Position numbers and translations under genes: made by a program. Below are positions 45,848-57,537 of a DNA stretch of 64,000 bases, in pieces. This DNA is from Gemmatimonas sp. (lineage in GTDB: Bacteria > Gemmatimonadota > Gemmatimonadetes > Gemmatimonadales > Gemmatimonadaceae), in the NCBI RefSeq assembly GCF_021298855.1, contig NZ_JAJTHI010000043.1, positions 1 through 64,000 of the forward strand, in the 5' to 3' direction. How positions within the stretch are numbered: position 1 is the stretch's first letter; each line of letters opens with the position of its first letter. The notes beneath the pieces are model-generated. The model ran no database searches, had not been told where the DNA came from, and saw only the letters and a list, made by a program, of their open reading frames with translations.

Positions 45848-45960
45848 CACGAGATCGGACAGGGGTGCGGGGCACCGGTGAACGGGGCGCGGCCACGCGG
45901 CCGCCAACGTGCCAAACCTAGACACTTCCGGGGTCAACGGGGAGTGGGGGAAGTGGGTTC

Positions 45961-47298
45961 CTACTCCTCCGGATCCCACCGCTCGACGCCGGCGGCGGTC
46001 ACCCGATGGCTGATGAGCGGCAGCGGGGGGTCCGCCTCATCCGCCAGGCGGATGGACTCGTCGAGTGCCCGGCGACCGGCAGCCACGCCGGCGGCATCGC
46101 GGGCGAAGATGGTGGCCAATGGCTCCCCGGCGCGCACCACATCGCCTGGGCGGGCCGTCATCACGAACCCCACGGAGGGATCCACCTGATCCTCCACGCG
46201 GGTCCGTCCCCCCCCGAGCGCCGTGATGCCGCGGCCGATCGCGCGGGGCTCCACCTGGGCCACCACCCCGGCCCGATCAGCCAGATACAGTTCGCATTCG
46301 GCCGCCTGCGGCAACAGCCCGGGGTCGTCCACGACCGCCGGATTGCCCCCCTGCGCTTCGATGATCTCCTGGAACTTGCGGGCCGCGCGGCCGCTGGAGA
46401 TGGCCACCTCCATGCGCCGACGGGCCTCATTGCGGTTCGACGCCGCACCACCCAGTACCAGCATCTCGGCACCAAGGGCATACGTGACGTCCATGAGATC
46501 GGCCGGTCCGTCGCCACGCAGTGCCGCAATGGACTCCTCCACTTCCAGCGCGTTGCCACAGGCGCGTCCCAGCGGGCGGTCCATCGCGGTGAGCAATGCC
46601 ACGACCGGGCAGCCATGATCCGTGCCGAGCTCGATCATGGTGCGCGCCAGGGTGATCCCACGATCGAGCTCGGGAAGGAACGCCCCCGATCCGTACTTCA
46701 CATCCAGCACGAGCCCGGTAAGCCCTTCGGCGAGCTTCTTGGACATGATGCTGGCCGAAATGAGGGGAATGCTTTCCACCGTGGCCGTCGCATCCCGCAG
46801 CGCATACAGTTTGCGATCGGCCGGCGCGATCTCCCGGGTCTGGCCAATGAGGGCGCACCCGATGGCCTCCAGCTGGCGCGTGGCGCGCTCGAGCGACAGA
46901 TCCGTGCGAAACCCGGGGATCGCCTCGAGCTTGTCGAGGGTTCCACCGGTATGGCCGAGCCCCCGCCCCGACATCATGGGCACGGCCACCCCGCACACCG
47001 CCACCAGTGGCGCGAGGACCAGCGACACCTTGTCTCCCACGCCGCCGGTGGAATGCTTGTCCACCCGTCCGACCGTGAGGTGGTCCAGCTGCAGCACGGC
47101 GCCACTCTCGAGCATGGCGTCGGTGAGGGCCCCGATCTCGGTGCGATCGAGCCCGACGAAGTAGATGGCCATGGCCAGGGCGGCCATCTGGTAGTCGGGC
47201 ACTTCGCCCGCCGCGTAGTGTTTCATGAGGGAGCGCCACTCGGCCGCCTCAATCCGTCCGCCGTTCCGCTTCCGCTCGATCAGAGTTCGTGCTTCCAT
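45961..47298 (-). CDS. deoA: Thymidine / pyrimidine-nucleoside phosphorylase
   Basis: A 445-residue phosphorylase that splits (deoxy)pyrimidine nucleosides to base and (deoxy)ribose 1-phosphate. Motifs: IERKRNGGRIEAAEW at the start, the signature VDKHSTGGVGDKVSLVLAPLVA, MMSGRGLGHTGGTLDKLEAIPG, SIMSKKLAEGLTGLVLDVKYGSGAF and the C-terminal barrel-sandwich domain (ALGGGRTRVEDQVDPSVGF). It fits deoA or pdp; the two cannot be separated by eye. Its start is only five bases from the divergent TPR gene's start, so promoters must overlap coding sequence. Confidence 0.9.
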   Translation of the reverse strand: MEARTLIERKRNGGRIEAAEWRSLMKHYAAGEVPDYQMAALAMAIYFVGLDRTEIGALTDAMLESGAVLQLDHLTVGRVDKHSTGGVGDKVSLVLAPLVAVCGVAVPMMSGRGLGHTGGTLDKLEAIPGFRTDLSLERATRQLEAIGCALIGQTREIAPADRKLYALRDATATVESIPLISASIMSKKLAEGLTGLVLDVKYGSGAFLPELDRGITLARTMIELGTDHGCPVVALLTAMDRPLGRACGNALEVEESIAALRGDGPADLMDVTYALGAEMLVLGGAASNRNEARRRMEVAISSGRAARKFQEIIEAQGGNPAVVDDPGLLPQAAECELYLADRAGVVAQVEPRAIGRGITALGGGRTRVEDQVDPSVGFVMTARPGDVVRAGEPLATIFARDAAGVAAGRRALDESIRLADEADPPLPLISHRVTAAGVERWDPEE

Positions 47299-47303
47299 AC
47301 GTC

Positions 47304-48071
47304 ATGCCAACCTACACCACCCTGTCCGCGACCGCACGACTGTGGCGCGCCGTTTCCCGTAGGCAATGCATTGGCGCGCTGGTGGCGGTCGGGGCGGTGG
47401 CCCTGCTTCCCTGGCGCCCGGTTGCGGCCCAGTTGCCGGCGGCGGCCGCCGCGTCGTCGGCGCGTGAGCCGACCACCTATGCAGAGCTGTGGCAGGCGGC
47501 CGCGGTGGCGGTGGACCAGGGGGAGTTCGAACGCAATGAACCCCTGCGCACCGCACTCTACGCCAAGGCCACCGACTATGCGCGCCGTGCCGTGGCGCTC
47601 AACCCCGGTGACGCCGAAGGCCACTTCCACCTGTCGCGGGCCCTCGGGCGCACGGCGCTCGCGCTCGGTCCGCGCGAACGGGTGAAGTTGGGCATCGAAG
47701 TGCGGGAGCAGGCGCTGGCGGCGCTCAAGCTGGCACCGCGTCACCCGGGCGCGCTGCACGTCATGGGTGTGTGGAACGCCGAAATCATGCGCCTCAACGG
47801 GATTGCCCGCACGGTGGCCAAGGCCTTCCTTGGCGGGCGGATCTTCTCGACGGCGTCGTGGAGCGAAGCCGTGCGCTATCTCGAGCTGGCGGTGCAGGTG
47901 GAGCCGGAGCGGCTCGTGCACCGGCTTGACCTCGCACGCATCTATCGCGACCTCGACCGCACGGAGGACGCGCGCGCCGCGTACCGGGCGGCGGTCGCCA
48001 GTGCCGATTTCGACCCGAACGACCGCGTGTATCGGCAGCAGGCCACCGAAGAGCTGCGGCGGCTCAAGTAA
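47304..48071 (+). CDS. Secreted TPR-like repeat protein
   Basis: A 255-residue protein starting at the ATG 47304 with a signal peptide (basic start, hydrophobic GALVAVGAVALLP, PVAAQ cleavage context). A GTG at 47289 would lie inside the divergent gene. The mature part is helical with TPR-like units (YAELWQAAAVAVDQGEFERN, DYARRAVALNPGDAEGHFHLSRALGRTAL, SEAVRYLELAVQVEPERLVHRLDLARIYRDLDRTEDARAAYRAAV). The layout resembles bacterial relatives of the RMD-type TPR proteins. It probably mediates protein contacts in the periplasm. A strong hairpin follows. Confidence 0.75.
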   Translation: MPTYTTLSATARLWRAVSRRQCIGALVAVGAVALLPWRPVAAQLPAAAAASSAREPTTYAELWQAAAVAVDQGEFERNEPLRTALYAKATDYARRAVALNPGDAEGHFHLSRALGRTALALGPRERVKLGIEVREQALAALKLAPRHPGALHVMGVWNAEIMRLNGIARTVAKAFLGGRIFSTASWSEAVRYLELAVQVEPERLVHRLDLARIYRDLDRTEDARAAYRAAVASADFDPNDRVYRQQATEELRRLK

Positions 48072-48073
48072 AC

Positions 48074-48102
48074 GGGGAGAAGGGGGCTTGCCCCTTCTCC
48101 CC
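48074..48102. terminator. Bidirectional terminator, 12-bp stem
   Basis: ggggagaagggg (48074-48085) pairs perfectly with ccccttctcccc (48091-48102) across a five-base loop. It lies between the convergent TPR and YtxH genes. Confidence 0.75.
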
Positions 48103-48107
48103 ATCCG

Positions 48108-48494
48108 TTACCCGCGCACCCGGTCCTGCAGATCGCGCGCCATCTCGCGGCTGCGCCGCACACCGCGACGGGCCAGTCGGCGCGCCAGGTAATCGGCATC
48201 GTCGCGCAGATCGGTGACCGCCTCGTTCCCGCGCATATACAGCCGTCGCGCACCCCGGCGCAGGTGGCGCCGCGTATCCTCGCCGCTGGCCGGTGCCATG
48301 AGCAGCGCCATGCCGGCGCCAAGCGCTGCCCCCAGCAGCAGCCCCAGCCCGAAGGCGCGGCCGTCGGTGCGCCCGGCGGCGGGCGCTGGTCCCAGCACCT
48401 CACGCCCCTCCACGTCCACATCCATCTCCACATCCAAGTCCACGTCGTCCCGTGCTTCCTGATCGACGTCGTGCGTATCCTTGCGATGGACCAT
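48108..48494 (-). CDS. YtxH domain-containing protein
   Basis: A 128-residue protein. The N-terminal 30 residues are strongly acidic with alternating Asp/Glu and Val (encoded by a hexamer repeat). A glycine-rich hydrophobic segment with the YtxH pattern follows (FGLGLLLGAALGAGMALLMAPASGEDTRRHLR), then a basic helix. YtxH proteins are small, membrane-associated and linked to stress in other bacteria; their function is poorly known. Start at the ATG 48494. Convergent with the TPR gene. Confidence 0.75.
   Translation of the reverse strand: MVHRKDTHDVDQEARDDVDLDVEMDVDVEGREVLGPAPAAGRTDGRAFGLGLLLGAALGAGMALLMAPASGEDTRRHLRRGARRLYMRGNEAVTDLRDDADYLARRLARRGVRRSREMARDLQDRVRG
48409..48444. repeat. Six hexamer repeats inside the YtxH gene
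   Basis: Six consecutive tccaNN units (tccacg, tccaca, tccatc, tccaca, tccaag, tccacg) encode the alternating Val-Asp/Met/Leu acidic run of the YtxH protein. Copy number could vary by slippage. Confidence 0.7.
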
Positions 48495-48574
48495 CTCTCC
48501 CCCCGCGTGTGGGCTCTGGCCAACCAGTGAACACCGGCATCATTACCCTCGGGCGACGGGGCCGCCAGCGGTAG

Positions 48575-51225
<2,651 letters not shown>

Positions 51226-51266
51226 CCGGTCGTGGCGGGCGCCGACATGCGCCCGCTGCCCCGCCA

Positions 51267-51806
51267 TTACACGACCGGCGAGGGGATGAGGCCGGTGTAC
51301 TTGGGGTTGGGCTGCAATTCGCCGTCCAGAAACACTTCCCGATCCCACGGCAGCACGATCATCGCCTGTGTGGCGAAGGCGTGGTAATCGGGGGTGTAGC
51401 TGCCGGTGAGAATGCTCACCGCCGTCCGGACTTCGCGAGCACCGGCATGCACGATGGCCCCAACGGCCAGGCGCAAGGTGGCGCCGGAATCGCAGGTTTC
51501 GTCCACCACCAGCACCCGCTTGCCACGTACATCTGCAGGCGCGGCCCCGAAGACCGCCGGCGTCTCGCGCACCTCGTCGGCGTGATGCCGCCGCGAGATG
51601 AGGATGGAGTGGAACGGCAGATCGAGAATCGCCGCCACCGCGGCGCCCGGCACCACCCCCGCCGTGGCGATGCCGACGATGACGTCGGGCATCCAGTCGC
51701 GCGCCACCCGGACGGCCAGCGCCCGGGACAGTTCGCCGAACAGTGGCCAATCGACAATGAGCACGCCCTTCGAGGGATCGGGGGCATACGGCTGCGGCAC
51801 AGGCAT
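51267..51806 (-). CDS. Phosphoribosyltransferase family protein
   Basis: A 179-residue type I PRTase with the PRPP-binding motif VLVVDETCDSGATLRLA and the core strand VIVGIATAGVVPGAAVAAIL. C-terminal AMIVLPWDREVFLDGEL resembles purine PRTases of the xanthine/hypoxanthine type. Base specificity is not assignable. The ATG at 51806 is preferred; ATG at 51863 would add 19 residues. Divergent from the TPR gene with about 210 bases between. Confidence 0.8.
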   Translation of the reverse strand: MPVPQPYAPDPSKGVLIVDWPLFGELSRALAVRVARDWMPDVIVGIATAGVVPGAAVAAILDLPFHSILISRRHHADEVRETPAVFGAAPADVRGKRVLVVDETCDSGATLRLAVGAIVHAGAREVRTAVSILTGSYTPDYHAFATQAMIVLPWDREVFLDGELQPNPKYTGLIPSPVV

Positions 51807-52017
51807 TCCACGGCTCCGCTGAGGGTCAGGGGGAGTGTAGTGCTCCCGGGGACGACGCGCCATGCGGACATCCCCGACGGACGCGAGGGTGAGGCGCGGC
51901 GTCTTGTAGGGGGGCGGTCGTACCGATAGGTTTGCGACAGTGGTCCGTGGGCTGCCGCCGGTGTTCCGGCGAACCATATCGCAGCATTCCTTTCCCCTCA
52001 CGATTCCCCGCGCGCGC

Positions 52018-52500
52018 ATGACTTGGTGGCGCCGCCTCGTGGGCGGCTCGTCCGAACGTGATTCGAAGCAGCCGGACTTCCTGGCGGAAGCGCTCGATCT
52101 CGAGTCGCGCGGCGATTACGCCAACGCGCTGACGTCGTATCGCCTCGCCCTGCGCGAGCGGCCCGACGATCCGCGCGTGCTGCAGAACATCGCCATCGCG
52201 TTTTCCAAGACGAGCCAGCCGGAAGAGGCCATTCGCACGTATCGCCGCGCCCTGCAGATCGATCCCGATCTGGCGGGAGCGCATTACGGACTGGCGTTCC
52301 TGCTGCTCAAGCGGGGCGACACGGCACACGCCGGTCTGCATCTCGAGGGTTTTCTGCGAACAACACGGGCCGACGATCCGGCGGCGGCGAAGTTCCGCGC
52401 ACACGCCGAGCGCACGCTGGCCGAGTTGAGCGGGCAGGAGCAGGCCACCGACGCGGGCGACGACGGCGACGACGCATACGATCCGCGCACCGAGGGCTGA
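52018..52500 (+). CDS. TPR protein
   Basis: A 160-residue cytosolic protein with three TPR-like units: [64 protein letters not shown] and [29 protein letters not shown]. The N-terminus is basic ([10 protein letters not shown]) and the C-terminus acidic ([12 protein letters not shown]). It is followed after two bases by a ParA-like ATPase gene, so it is likely a partner of that ATPase. Confidence 0.8.
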   Translation: MTWWRRLVGGSSERDSKQPDFLAEALDLESRGDYANALTSYRLALRERPDDPRVLQNIAIAFSKTSQPEEAIRTYRRALQIDPDLAGAHYGLAFLLLKRGDTAHAGLHLEGFLRTTRADDPAAAKFRAHAERTLAELSGQEQATDAGDDGDDAYDPRTEG

Positions 52501-52502
52501 CG

Positions 52503-53270
52503 GTGGGTCGCGTGCTGTCCATCGTGAGCCAGAAGGGTGGCGTGGGAAAGACGACCACGGCAGTGAACCTGGCCGTGGCCTTCGCCCGTCGTGGCCTCAA
52601 GACGCTGCTCGTGGATGCCGATCCGCAGGGCGCCGTGCGGTACGGCGTGGGGCTGCGGCGCGGCCATCCCACCGTGGGGTTCGATGACTACGTGCGGGGC
52701 GAGCGCGCCCTGCGTGAAGTCATCCTGCCCACGGCGCTCCCCTGGCTGCGGGTCATTCTTGCGGGCAGCGTGAGCGATTCGGCCGACCACCGGGACTTCC
52801 AGAAGCTGGTGGGAGAAACCAGCATGCTCGCGGACCTGCTCACCCTGGCTCGGGAGCGGTGCCATGTCGTGGTCGTGGACACGCCGCCCGGGCTGGGGGC
52901 CATTACGCGCCGGGTGCTGGCCTCGAGCCAGCATGTGGTGGTGCCCCTGCAATGCGAGCCACTGGCCCTGCAGACCACACCGCAGATCCTCCGCGCCATT
53001 CAGGACATGGTCGCGGAGAATGCCGAGCTCACGTTGGAGGGAATTCTCCTGACGATGTACGAGCAGGGGAACCCGGCCAGTGAGCGCGTCGTACACTACG
53101 TGCGTGAGCATCTGCCTCAGCATCTCGTGTTCGAAACGCCCGTGCCGCGAACGCCGGCCACGGCCGATGCCTTTGCCGCCGGGCAACCGGTGGTGTTGCG
53201 TGCCCCCGCCGATGCGGCGAGCCAGGCGTACGTGAACATCGCCACGCGCCTCGCCGAACGGTTCGTGTGA
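52503..53270 (+). CDS. ParA/Soj-family ATPase, orphan
   Basis: A 255-residue ParA-like ATPase with GTG start: deviant Walker [16 protein letters not shown] near 10-24, Walker A-prime [14 protein letters not shown] and Walker B-type [16 protein letters not shown]. The Soj-like ending [16 protein letters not shown] is present. There is no parB neighbour, so a chromosome-partitioning role is not supported by context; positioning of a protein complex is an alternative. It is embedded between a TPR gene (two-base gap) and a lipoprotein gene (four-base overlap). Confidence 0.88.
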   Translation: MGRVLSIVSQKGGVGKTTTAVNLAVAFARRGLKTLLVDADPQGAVRYGVGLRRGHPTVGFDDYVRGERALREVILPTALPWLRVILAGSVSDSADHRDFQKLVGETSMLADLLTLARERCHVVVVDTPPGLGAITRRVLASSQHVVVPLQCEPLALQTTPQILRAIQDMVAENAELTLEGILLTMYEQGNPASERVVHYVREHLPQHLVFETPVPRTPATADAFAAGQPVVLRAPADAASQAYVNIATRLAERFV

Positions 53271-54094
53271 CGCGTCTCCTGCTGCTGGGCGGAACGGCTG
53301 CGGCCGTGTTCGTCGCGGTCGGCTGCGCCGATGTCGGCACCGCGCCCGATATCCCGACCAGCATCGAACTGCCGCCGTTTCCGTTTCCGTCGGTGGTGGT
53401 GGGTGATACGCTGCGCAACGAGGCCGGCGTGGCCACGCCCGTGCGGGCCGTCGTGCGTAATGCCGCCGGCGACGTGATCGACGGCGCACGGGCCACCTAT
53501 GTGTACGCAGACTTCCTGCGCGACAGCGCCTTCACGGTCGACACCGCCACCGGAATCATCGTGGCCCGCCGGGTGGTGGCGGCGGGGCGCATCGCGGCGC
53601 GTATTGGCACCTCGCTGCAGGTCCTCCGGCCGCTCATTGCCACGCTGCGCCCCGATTCGGTGGCGCCGGCCGGTGCCGTCGATCCGCTCATCGTATCGCT
53701 CCTCCCGGACACCGGGCGCGCGCGGGCGGAGGGGAACACCTCGGGCGACCTGCCGGTGCTGGTGCGCAACAACTCCAGTCCCACCCCCGGTGGGGTGAAC
53801 GGCTGGCTGGTGCGCTTCCGCCTGGTGCGCCCCGCCAACCCGGCCAACGACACCTCGCAGGCCGTCTTTCTGGTCGACAACCAGCTGCGGCCCTCCACGG
53901 TCGACACCACCAGCCCCGATGGGCGGGCCGGGCGCCGGGTCCGGGTGCGCGCGGCGCGCTTCCCGGCGCCGCAGGGCAACGCGCGCGTCACCGACACCGT
54001 GGTCGTGGAAGCCACGGTGCGCTACCGCGGGCAACTCGTCACCGGCACGCCGCTCCTCCTCAGCGTGCCCATCATCCGGCCGGCCTCGCAATAG
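53267..54094 (+). CDS. Lipoprotein of unknown function
   Basis: A 275-residue protein with GTG start overlapping the ParA stop (GTGA). A lipobox VAVGCAD follows a hydrophobic leader, so the mature protein is lipid-anchored. The rest looks like beta-rich repeats of the Ig-like/Big type: [102 protein letters not shown] cannot assign a function. The operon link with the ParA-like ATPase is unusual. Confidence 0.7.
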   Translation: MTRLLLLGGTAAAVFVAVGCADVGTAPDIPTSIELPPFPFPSVVVGDTLRNEAGVATPVRAVVRNAAGDVIDGARATYVYADFLRDSAFTVDTATGIIVARRVVAAGRIAARIGTSLQVLRPLIATLRPDSVAPAGAVDPLIVSLLPDTGRARAEGNTSGDLPVLVRNNSSPTPGGVNGWLVRFRLVRPANPANDTSQAVFLVDNQLRPSTVDTTSPDGRAGRRVRVRAARFPAPQGNARVTDTVVVEATVRYRGQLVTGTPLLLSVPIIRPASQ

Positions 54095-54221
54095 CGGGCG
54101 GGGCGGTACCCTCCCGTCCGTCGTGGCACGGGGCCAATTTTCCCGGGCCTACCTTGGGCGGCGTGTGACCGGCGTCATTCCACCCGGCACCCACCCGACC
54201 TCAGTCCAGCTGGAGATGGCG

Positions 54222-56108
54222 ATGACTTCGTTCAGCGCATCCGCAGTACCCTCCCTGAACAACACCCTCGCCGGTATCCCGTCGCCGCTCACGGCGGCGG
54301 TCGGGGGGCCACGCCCCGCCCCCGGTACGATCAACGCGCTCTTCTTCGATGCCGTGGAGCGATTCGATCGGGCGGACGCCCTGCTGTACAAGGTGAAGGG
54401 CGTGTGGGAGCCCACGAGTCATGCCGGCATCCTCACGCGGGTGCGCCACATCGCGCTGGGGCTGGCCCGGCTGGGCATCGTCGCGCAGGACCGTGTGGGG
54501 CTGCTGTCGGAGAACCGCCCCGAGTGGTTGCTGGCCGACTACGCCTGCCTCTGCAGCTCCGTCACCGATGTGCCCATCTACCCCACACTGCCGGCCGAGC
54601 AGATTCCCTACCTGCTGAACGACTCGGGCGCGCGCGCCCTCTTCGTCTCCACCCCCGAACAGGCACGCAAGGTGGCGAGCGTGCGCGCGCAGGCGCCGGG
54701 TGTGGAGTGGATCATCGGTTTCGCCGCCGGCAAGGATGACGGCTGCGACTACACGCTCGCTGAACTGGAGGCGCTCGGCGCGGCAGACGACAGTCGGGAG
54801 CGCGCCACGCTGTTCAAGGAGCAGGCGCTTGCCGTGACGCCCGACCAGCTCGTCACCCTCATCTACACGTCGGGCACCACAGGCAATCCCAAGGGCGTCA
54901 TGCTCACGCAGGACAACCTGTCCTCGAACGTGATGGCCACGAAGGCCACGATGCCCGTGAGCACCGCCGATACGGCGCTCAGCTTCCTGCCGTTGAGCCA
55001 CATCTTCGAGCGCACGGGCGATTACTTCCTTTTCGCCAACGGCGTCCGGATCGCGTACGCCGAAAGCATCGACACCGTGCCGGTGAACATGAGCGAGGTG
55101 AAGCCGTCGCTCATGATGTCCGTGCCGCGTCTGTACGAAAAGATCTACGCGCGTGTCCTCGAGAACGCCGTCTCCACCGGTGGGCTCAAGAAGCAGATCT
55201 TCTTCTGGGCCAAGCGGGTGGGTGAACGCTGGGCCGACGAGAAGCTGGCGGGGCGGGAGCCGGCGGGGCTGCTCGGCTTCCAGTACCGGCTCGCCGACAG
55301 GCTGGTCTTCTCGAAGCTGCGCGAGCGCACGGGCGGCAACATCCGCTACTTCATTTCCGGCGGCGCACCGCTGTCCCCCGAGATCGCCAAGTTCTTCTAC
55401 TCGGCGGGGCTGATCATTCTCGAAGGGTACGGCCTCACGGAAACGTCGCCGGTGATCTCCGCGAACAACCTGCGGGACTACCGGCTCGGCACGGTGGGCA
55501 AGCCCATTGCCGGGGTGGAAGTGCGCATCGCGAAGGACGGGGAGATCCTCACACGCGGCCCCCACGTCATGCGCGGCTACTACAACAACGAGCAGGCCAC
55601 GCGGGAGTGCCTCACCGACGACGGCTGGTTCCACACGGGCGACATCGGCGTGCTCGAGGACGGCTTCCTGCGCATTACCGACCGCAAGAAGGACATCATC
55701 GTGACGGCCGGTGGCAAGAACATCGCGCCGCAGCCGATCGAGAACATGCTGAAGACCAACAAGTACGTCTCGCAGGCGGTCATGCTGGGTGACAAGCGCA
55801 AGTTCCCGGTGGTGCTCATCGTGCCCGACTGGGATCCGCTGGAGAAGTGGGCGGCGCGCAATCAGATCGTGTGGACGTCGCGCGCCGAGCTCATGAACAT
55901 GCCCACCATCCAGGCGAAGGTGGAGAAGGAAGTGCAGGAACAGCTGAAGGGGCTGGCGAGCTACGAGATGCCCAAGAAGGTGAAGCTCATCGAGCACGAC
56001 TTCAGCATCGAGCGCGGCGAGCTCACCCCCACCCTGAAGGTGAAGCGGCGCGTCATCGACCAGACATACAAGGCGCAGATCGACGAGCTGTACGCCGGCG
56101 CGGACTGA
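54222..56108 (+). CDS. Long-chain acyl-CoA synthetase (AMP-dependent ligase)
   Basis: A 628-residue ANL-family enzyme that activates fatty acids to acyl-CoA through an acyl-AMP. Motifs: the P-loop LIYTSGTTGNPKGVMLT, LPLSHIFERTGDYFLFANG, YFISGGAPLSPEIAKFFYSAGL, EGYGLTETSPVISANNL, GWFHTGDIGVLEDGFLRITDRKKDIIVTAGGKNIAPQPIE and the C-terminal catalytic KVKRR segment. The start at 54222 has GGAG six bases upstream; ATG at 54216 is also possible. The 127 bases before it separate it from the lipoprotein gene. Substrate chain length is inferred from family resemblance. Confidence 0.93.
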   Translation: MTSFSASAVPSLNNTLAGIPSPLTAAVGGPRPAPGTINALFFDAVERFDRADALLYKVKGVWEPTSHAGILTRVRHIALGLARLGIVAQDRVGLLSENRPEWLLADYACLCSSVTDVPIYPTLPAEQIPYLLNDSGARALFVSTPEQARKVASVRAQAPGVEWIIGFAAGKDDGCDYTLAELEALGAADDSRERATLFKEQALAVTPDQLVTLIYTSGTTGNPKGVMLTQDNLSSNVMATKATMPVSTADTALSFLPLSHIFERTGDYFLFANGVRIAYAESIDTVPVNMSEVKPSLMMSVPRLYEKIYARVLENAVSTGGLKKQIFFWAKRVGERWADEKLAGREPAGLLGFQYRLADRLVFSKLRERTGGNIRYFISGGAPLSPEIAKFFYSAGLIILEGYGLTETSPVISANNLRDYRLGTVGKPIAGVEVRIAKDGEILTRGPHVMRGYYNNEQATRECLTDDGWFHTGDIGVLEDGFLRITDRKKDIIVTAGGKNIAPQPIENMLKTNKYVSQAVMLGDKRKFPVVLIVPDWDPLEKWAARNQIVWTSRAELMNMPTIQAKVEKEVQEQLKGLASYEMPKKVKLIEHDFSIERGELTPTLKVKRRVIDQTYKAQIDELYAGAD

Positions 56109-56129
56109 CCCGCACGGCGTCGGCGCCGC

Positions 56130-56765
56130 TCAGCCAACGTCGTCCGGCGCGCGCCGGCGGAGCTCCACCAGTCCGCTGGCGCGCGTGGTCACTTCGGCCA
56201 CCAGCTCGTGCGCGTCGCGGGCCACCACCTGCACGCCGGCCGGAAGCAGCGCGGTGGCGGGTGCGACGAGACGACCGCCCCGTCGCACCGCGCGCACCAC
56301 GCTGTCGAGCATCGGCCCGTCGCTGTGCGCACCATCGAGCGCGGCGCCCGCCAGCGTTTCGACGCCAAGTGGGACCCGTCCGCGCACTTCGAGCGCGCCC
56401 ACCAGCGTCACGGGCCGTGGCGCCGTCCGGCGGGCGTTGAGCCACAGCTGCGGCACCGGCACGAGCTCGGCCAGCGCGGCGCCGGCGTCGGCATAGGCGC
56501 CGGCGAGCAGCACCGGCTGCTGGCCCTCGGTGACCCCGAGCATGGCGGCCAGACGCATGGCCTCGAGTTCCACCGCCGGAGGTGGTCCGACGGGCGGGTC
56601 GAAGCGCGCGACACCCTCGTGAATGACGAACTCCGCGCCGCAGACGGGGCAGGCCAGGTCGGCATCGCGCAGGTCCGCGCCCTCGGCGTGGTGCACCATG
56701 GCGACCAGCCACGACTCGTCGTGCGGACGCGGGCACCGCAGCGCATCGAGCAGATCTCTCAGCAT
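56130..56765 (-). CDS. Trm112-like zinc-ribbon protein with degenerate methyltransferase-like part
   Basis: A 211-residue protein. The N-terminus has a Trm112-type start (LLDALRCPRPHDESWLV ... ACPVCGAEFVIHEGVARF). The rest (ELEAMRLAAMLGVTEGQQPVLLAGAYADAGAALAELVP, LDSVVRAVRRGGRLVAPATALL) keeps the outline of a Rossmann methyltransferase without a clear SAM-binding GxGxG. It may be a scaffold. It is last in the PTPS-folE-SDR run, 41 bases after the SDR stop. Confidence 0.55.
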   Translation of the reverse strand: MLRDLLDALRCPRPHDESWLVAMVHHAEGADLRDADLACPVCGAEFVIHEGVARFDPPVGPPPAVELEAMRLAAMLGVTEGQQPVLLAGAYADAGAALAELVPVPQLWLNARRTAPRPVTLVGALEVRGRVPLGVETLAGAALDGAHSDGPMLDSVVRAVRRGGRLVAPATALLPAGVQVVARDAHELVAEVTTRASGLVELRRRAPDDVG

Positions 56766-56806
56766 GCCGAAAGCTAACGGCCACCGCGCACGCGGTGTGT
56801 GTGCCG

Positions 56807-57532
56807 TCAGGCCCGACTGAGGCGCAGCTCGTCGACGTTCACGTGCGGAGGGCGCGTCACGGCCCACAGCACGGCATCGGCCACGTCGGCCGCGTGCAGC
56901 ATGCTGGCGCGCGACGGCACCCCCGGCGTATGGTCGGGGTCGACCGGATCCCAGATGGGCGTGTCGGTGGCGGCGGGCGAGATGAGCGTGGTGCGAATGC
57001 CCGAGCCGACGCACTCCTCGCGCAGCACTTCGTGCAGGGCACGCGCGCCGAACTTGCTGGCGGAATAGGCGCCGTTCCCGCCGAAGATGCGGCGATCGGC
57101 GACCGACCCGATGGTGACCACGTGTCCGCTGCGCTGCGTGCGCATGCCGGGCAGCAGCGCGTGCAGCAGCCGGTATGGCGCCGTGAGGTTGGCGGTCAGC
57201 GTCTGCTCGAACGTGGACGGCGACGTGTCGGCGATGGGGGCCAGGGGAAAGATCCCTGCGTTGCTGACGAGGATGTCCACCGACCCGCCGGCGGCGGCCA
57301 ACACGGCGGTGACGGTGTGCGACAGGGCGGGCGCGTCCGCCAGGTCACAGACGTGCGCCTCGGCGCCTCCGCCCAGCTCGAGCGCGAGGGACGCGAGGGC
57401 GTCCCGGGAGCGGGCCAGCAGAAACAGCCGTGCCCCCGCCGAGGCGAGGGCACGGGACACGGCACGACCGATGCCGCGCGACGCCCCGGTGACCAGCGCC
57501 GTTCGGCCGCTCAGGGGCGCATGCGCGTGCAT
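56807..57532 (-). CDS. Short-chain dehydrogenase, sepiapterin reductase-like
   Basis: A 241-residue classical SDR with NADP-type motif TALVTGASRGIGRAVSRALA at 11-30, catalytic Ser in VVTIGSVADRRIFGGN, YxxxK as YSASK (with FGARAL after), and the NAG motif VSNAGIF. The stretch AATDTPIWDPVD and the short C-terminus recall bacterial sepiapterin reductases. Sepiapterin reductase completes tetrahydrobiopterin by reducing 6-pyruvoyl-tetrahydropterin. Placement directly after folE (five-base gap) and near the PTPS gene supports this; sequence alone would not. Start at ATG 57532. Confidence 0.75.
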   Translation of the reverse strand: MHAHAPLSGRTALVTGASRGIGRAVSRALASAGARLFLLARSRDALASLALELGGGAEAHVCDLADAPALSHTVTAVLAAAGGSVDILVSNAGIFPLAPIADTSPSTFEQTLTANLTAPYRLLHALLPGMRTQRSGHVVTIGSVADRRIFGGNGAYSASKFGARALHEVLREECVGSGIRTTLISPAATDTPIWDPVDPDHTPGVPSRASMLHAADVADAVLWAVTRPPHVNVDELRLSRA

Positions 57533-57537
57533 GGCGC

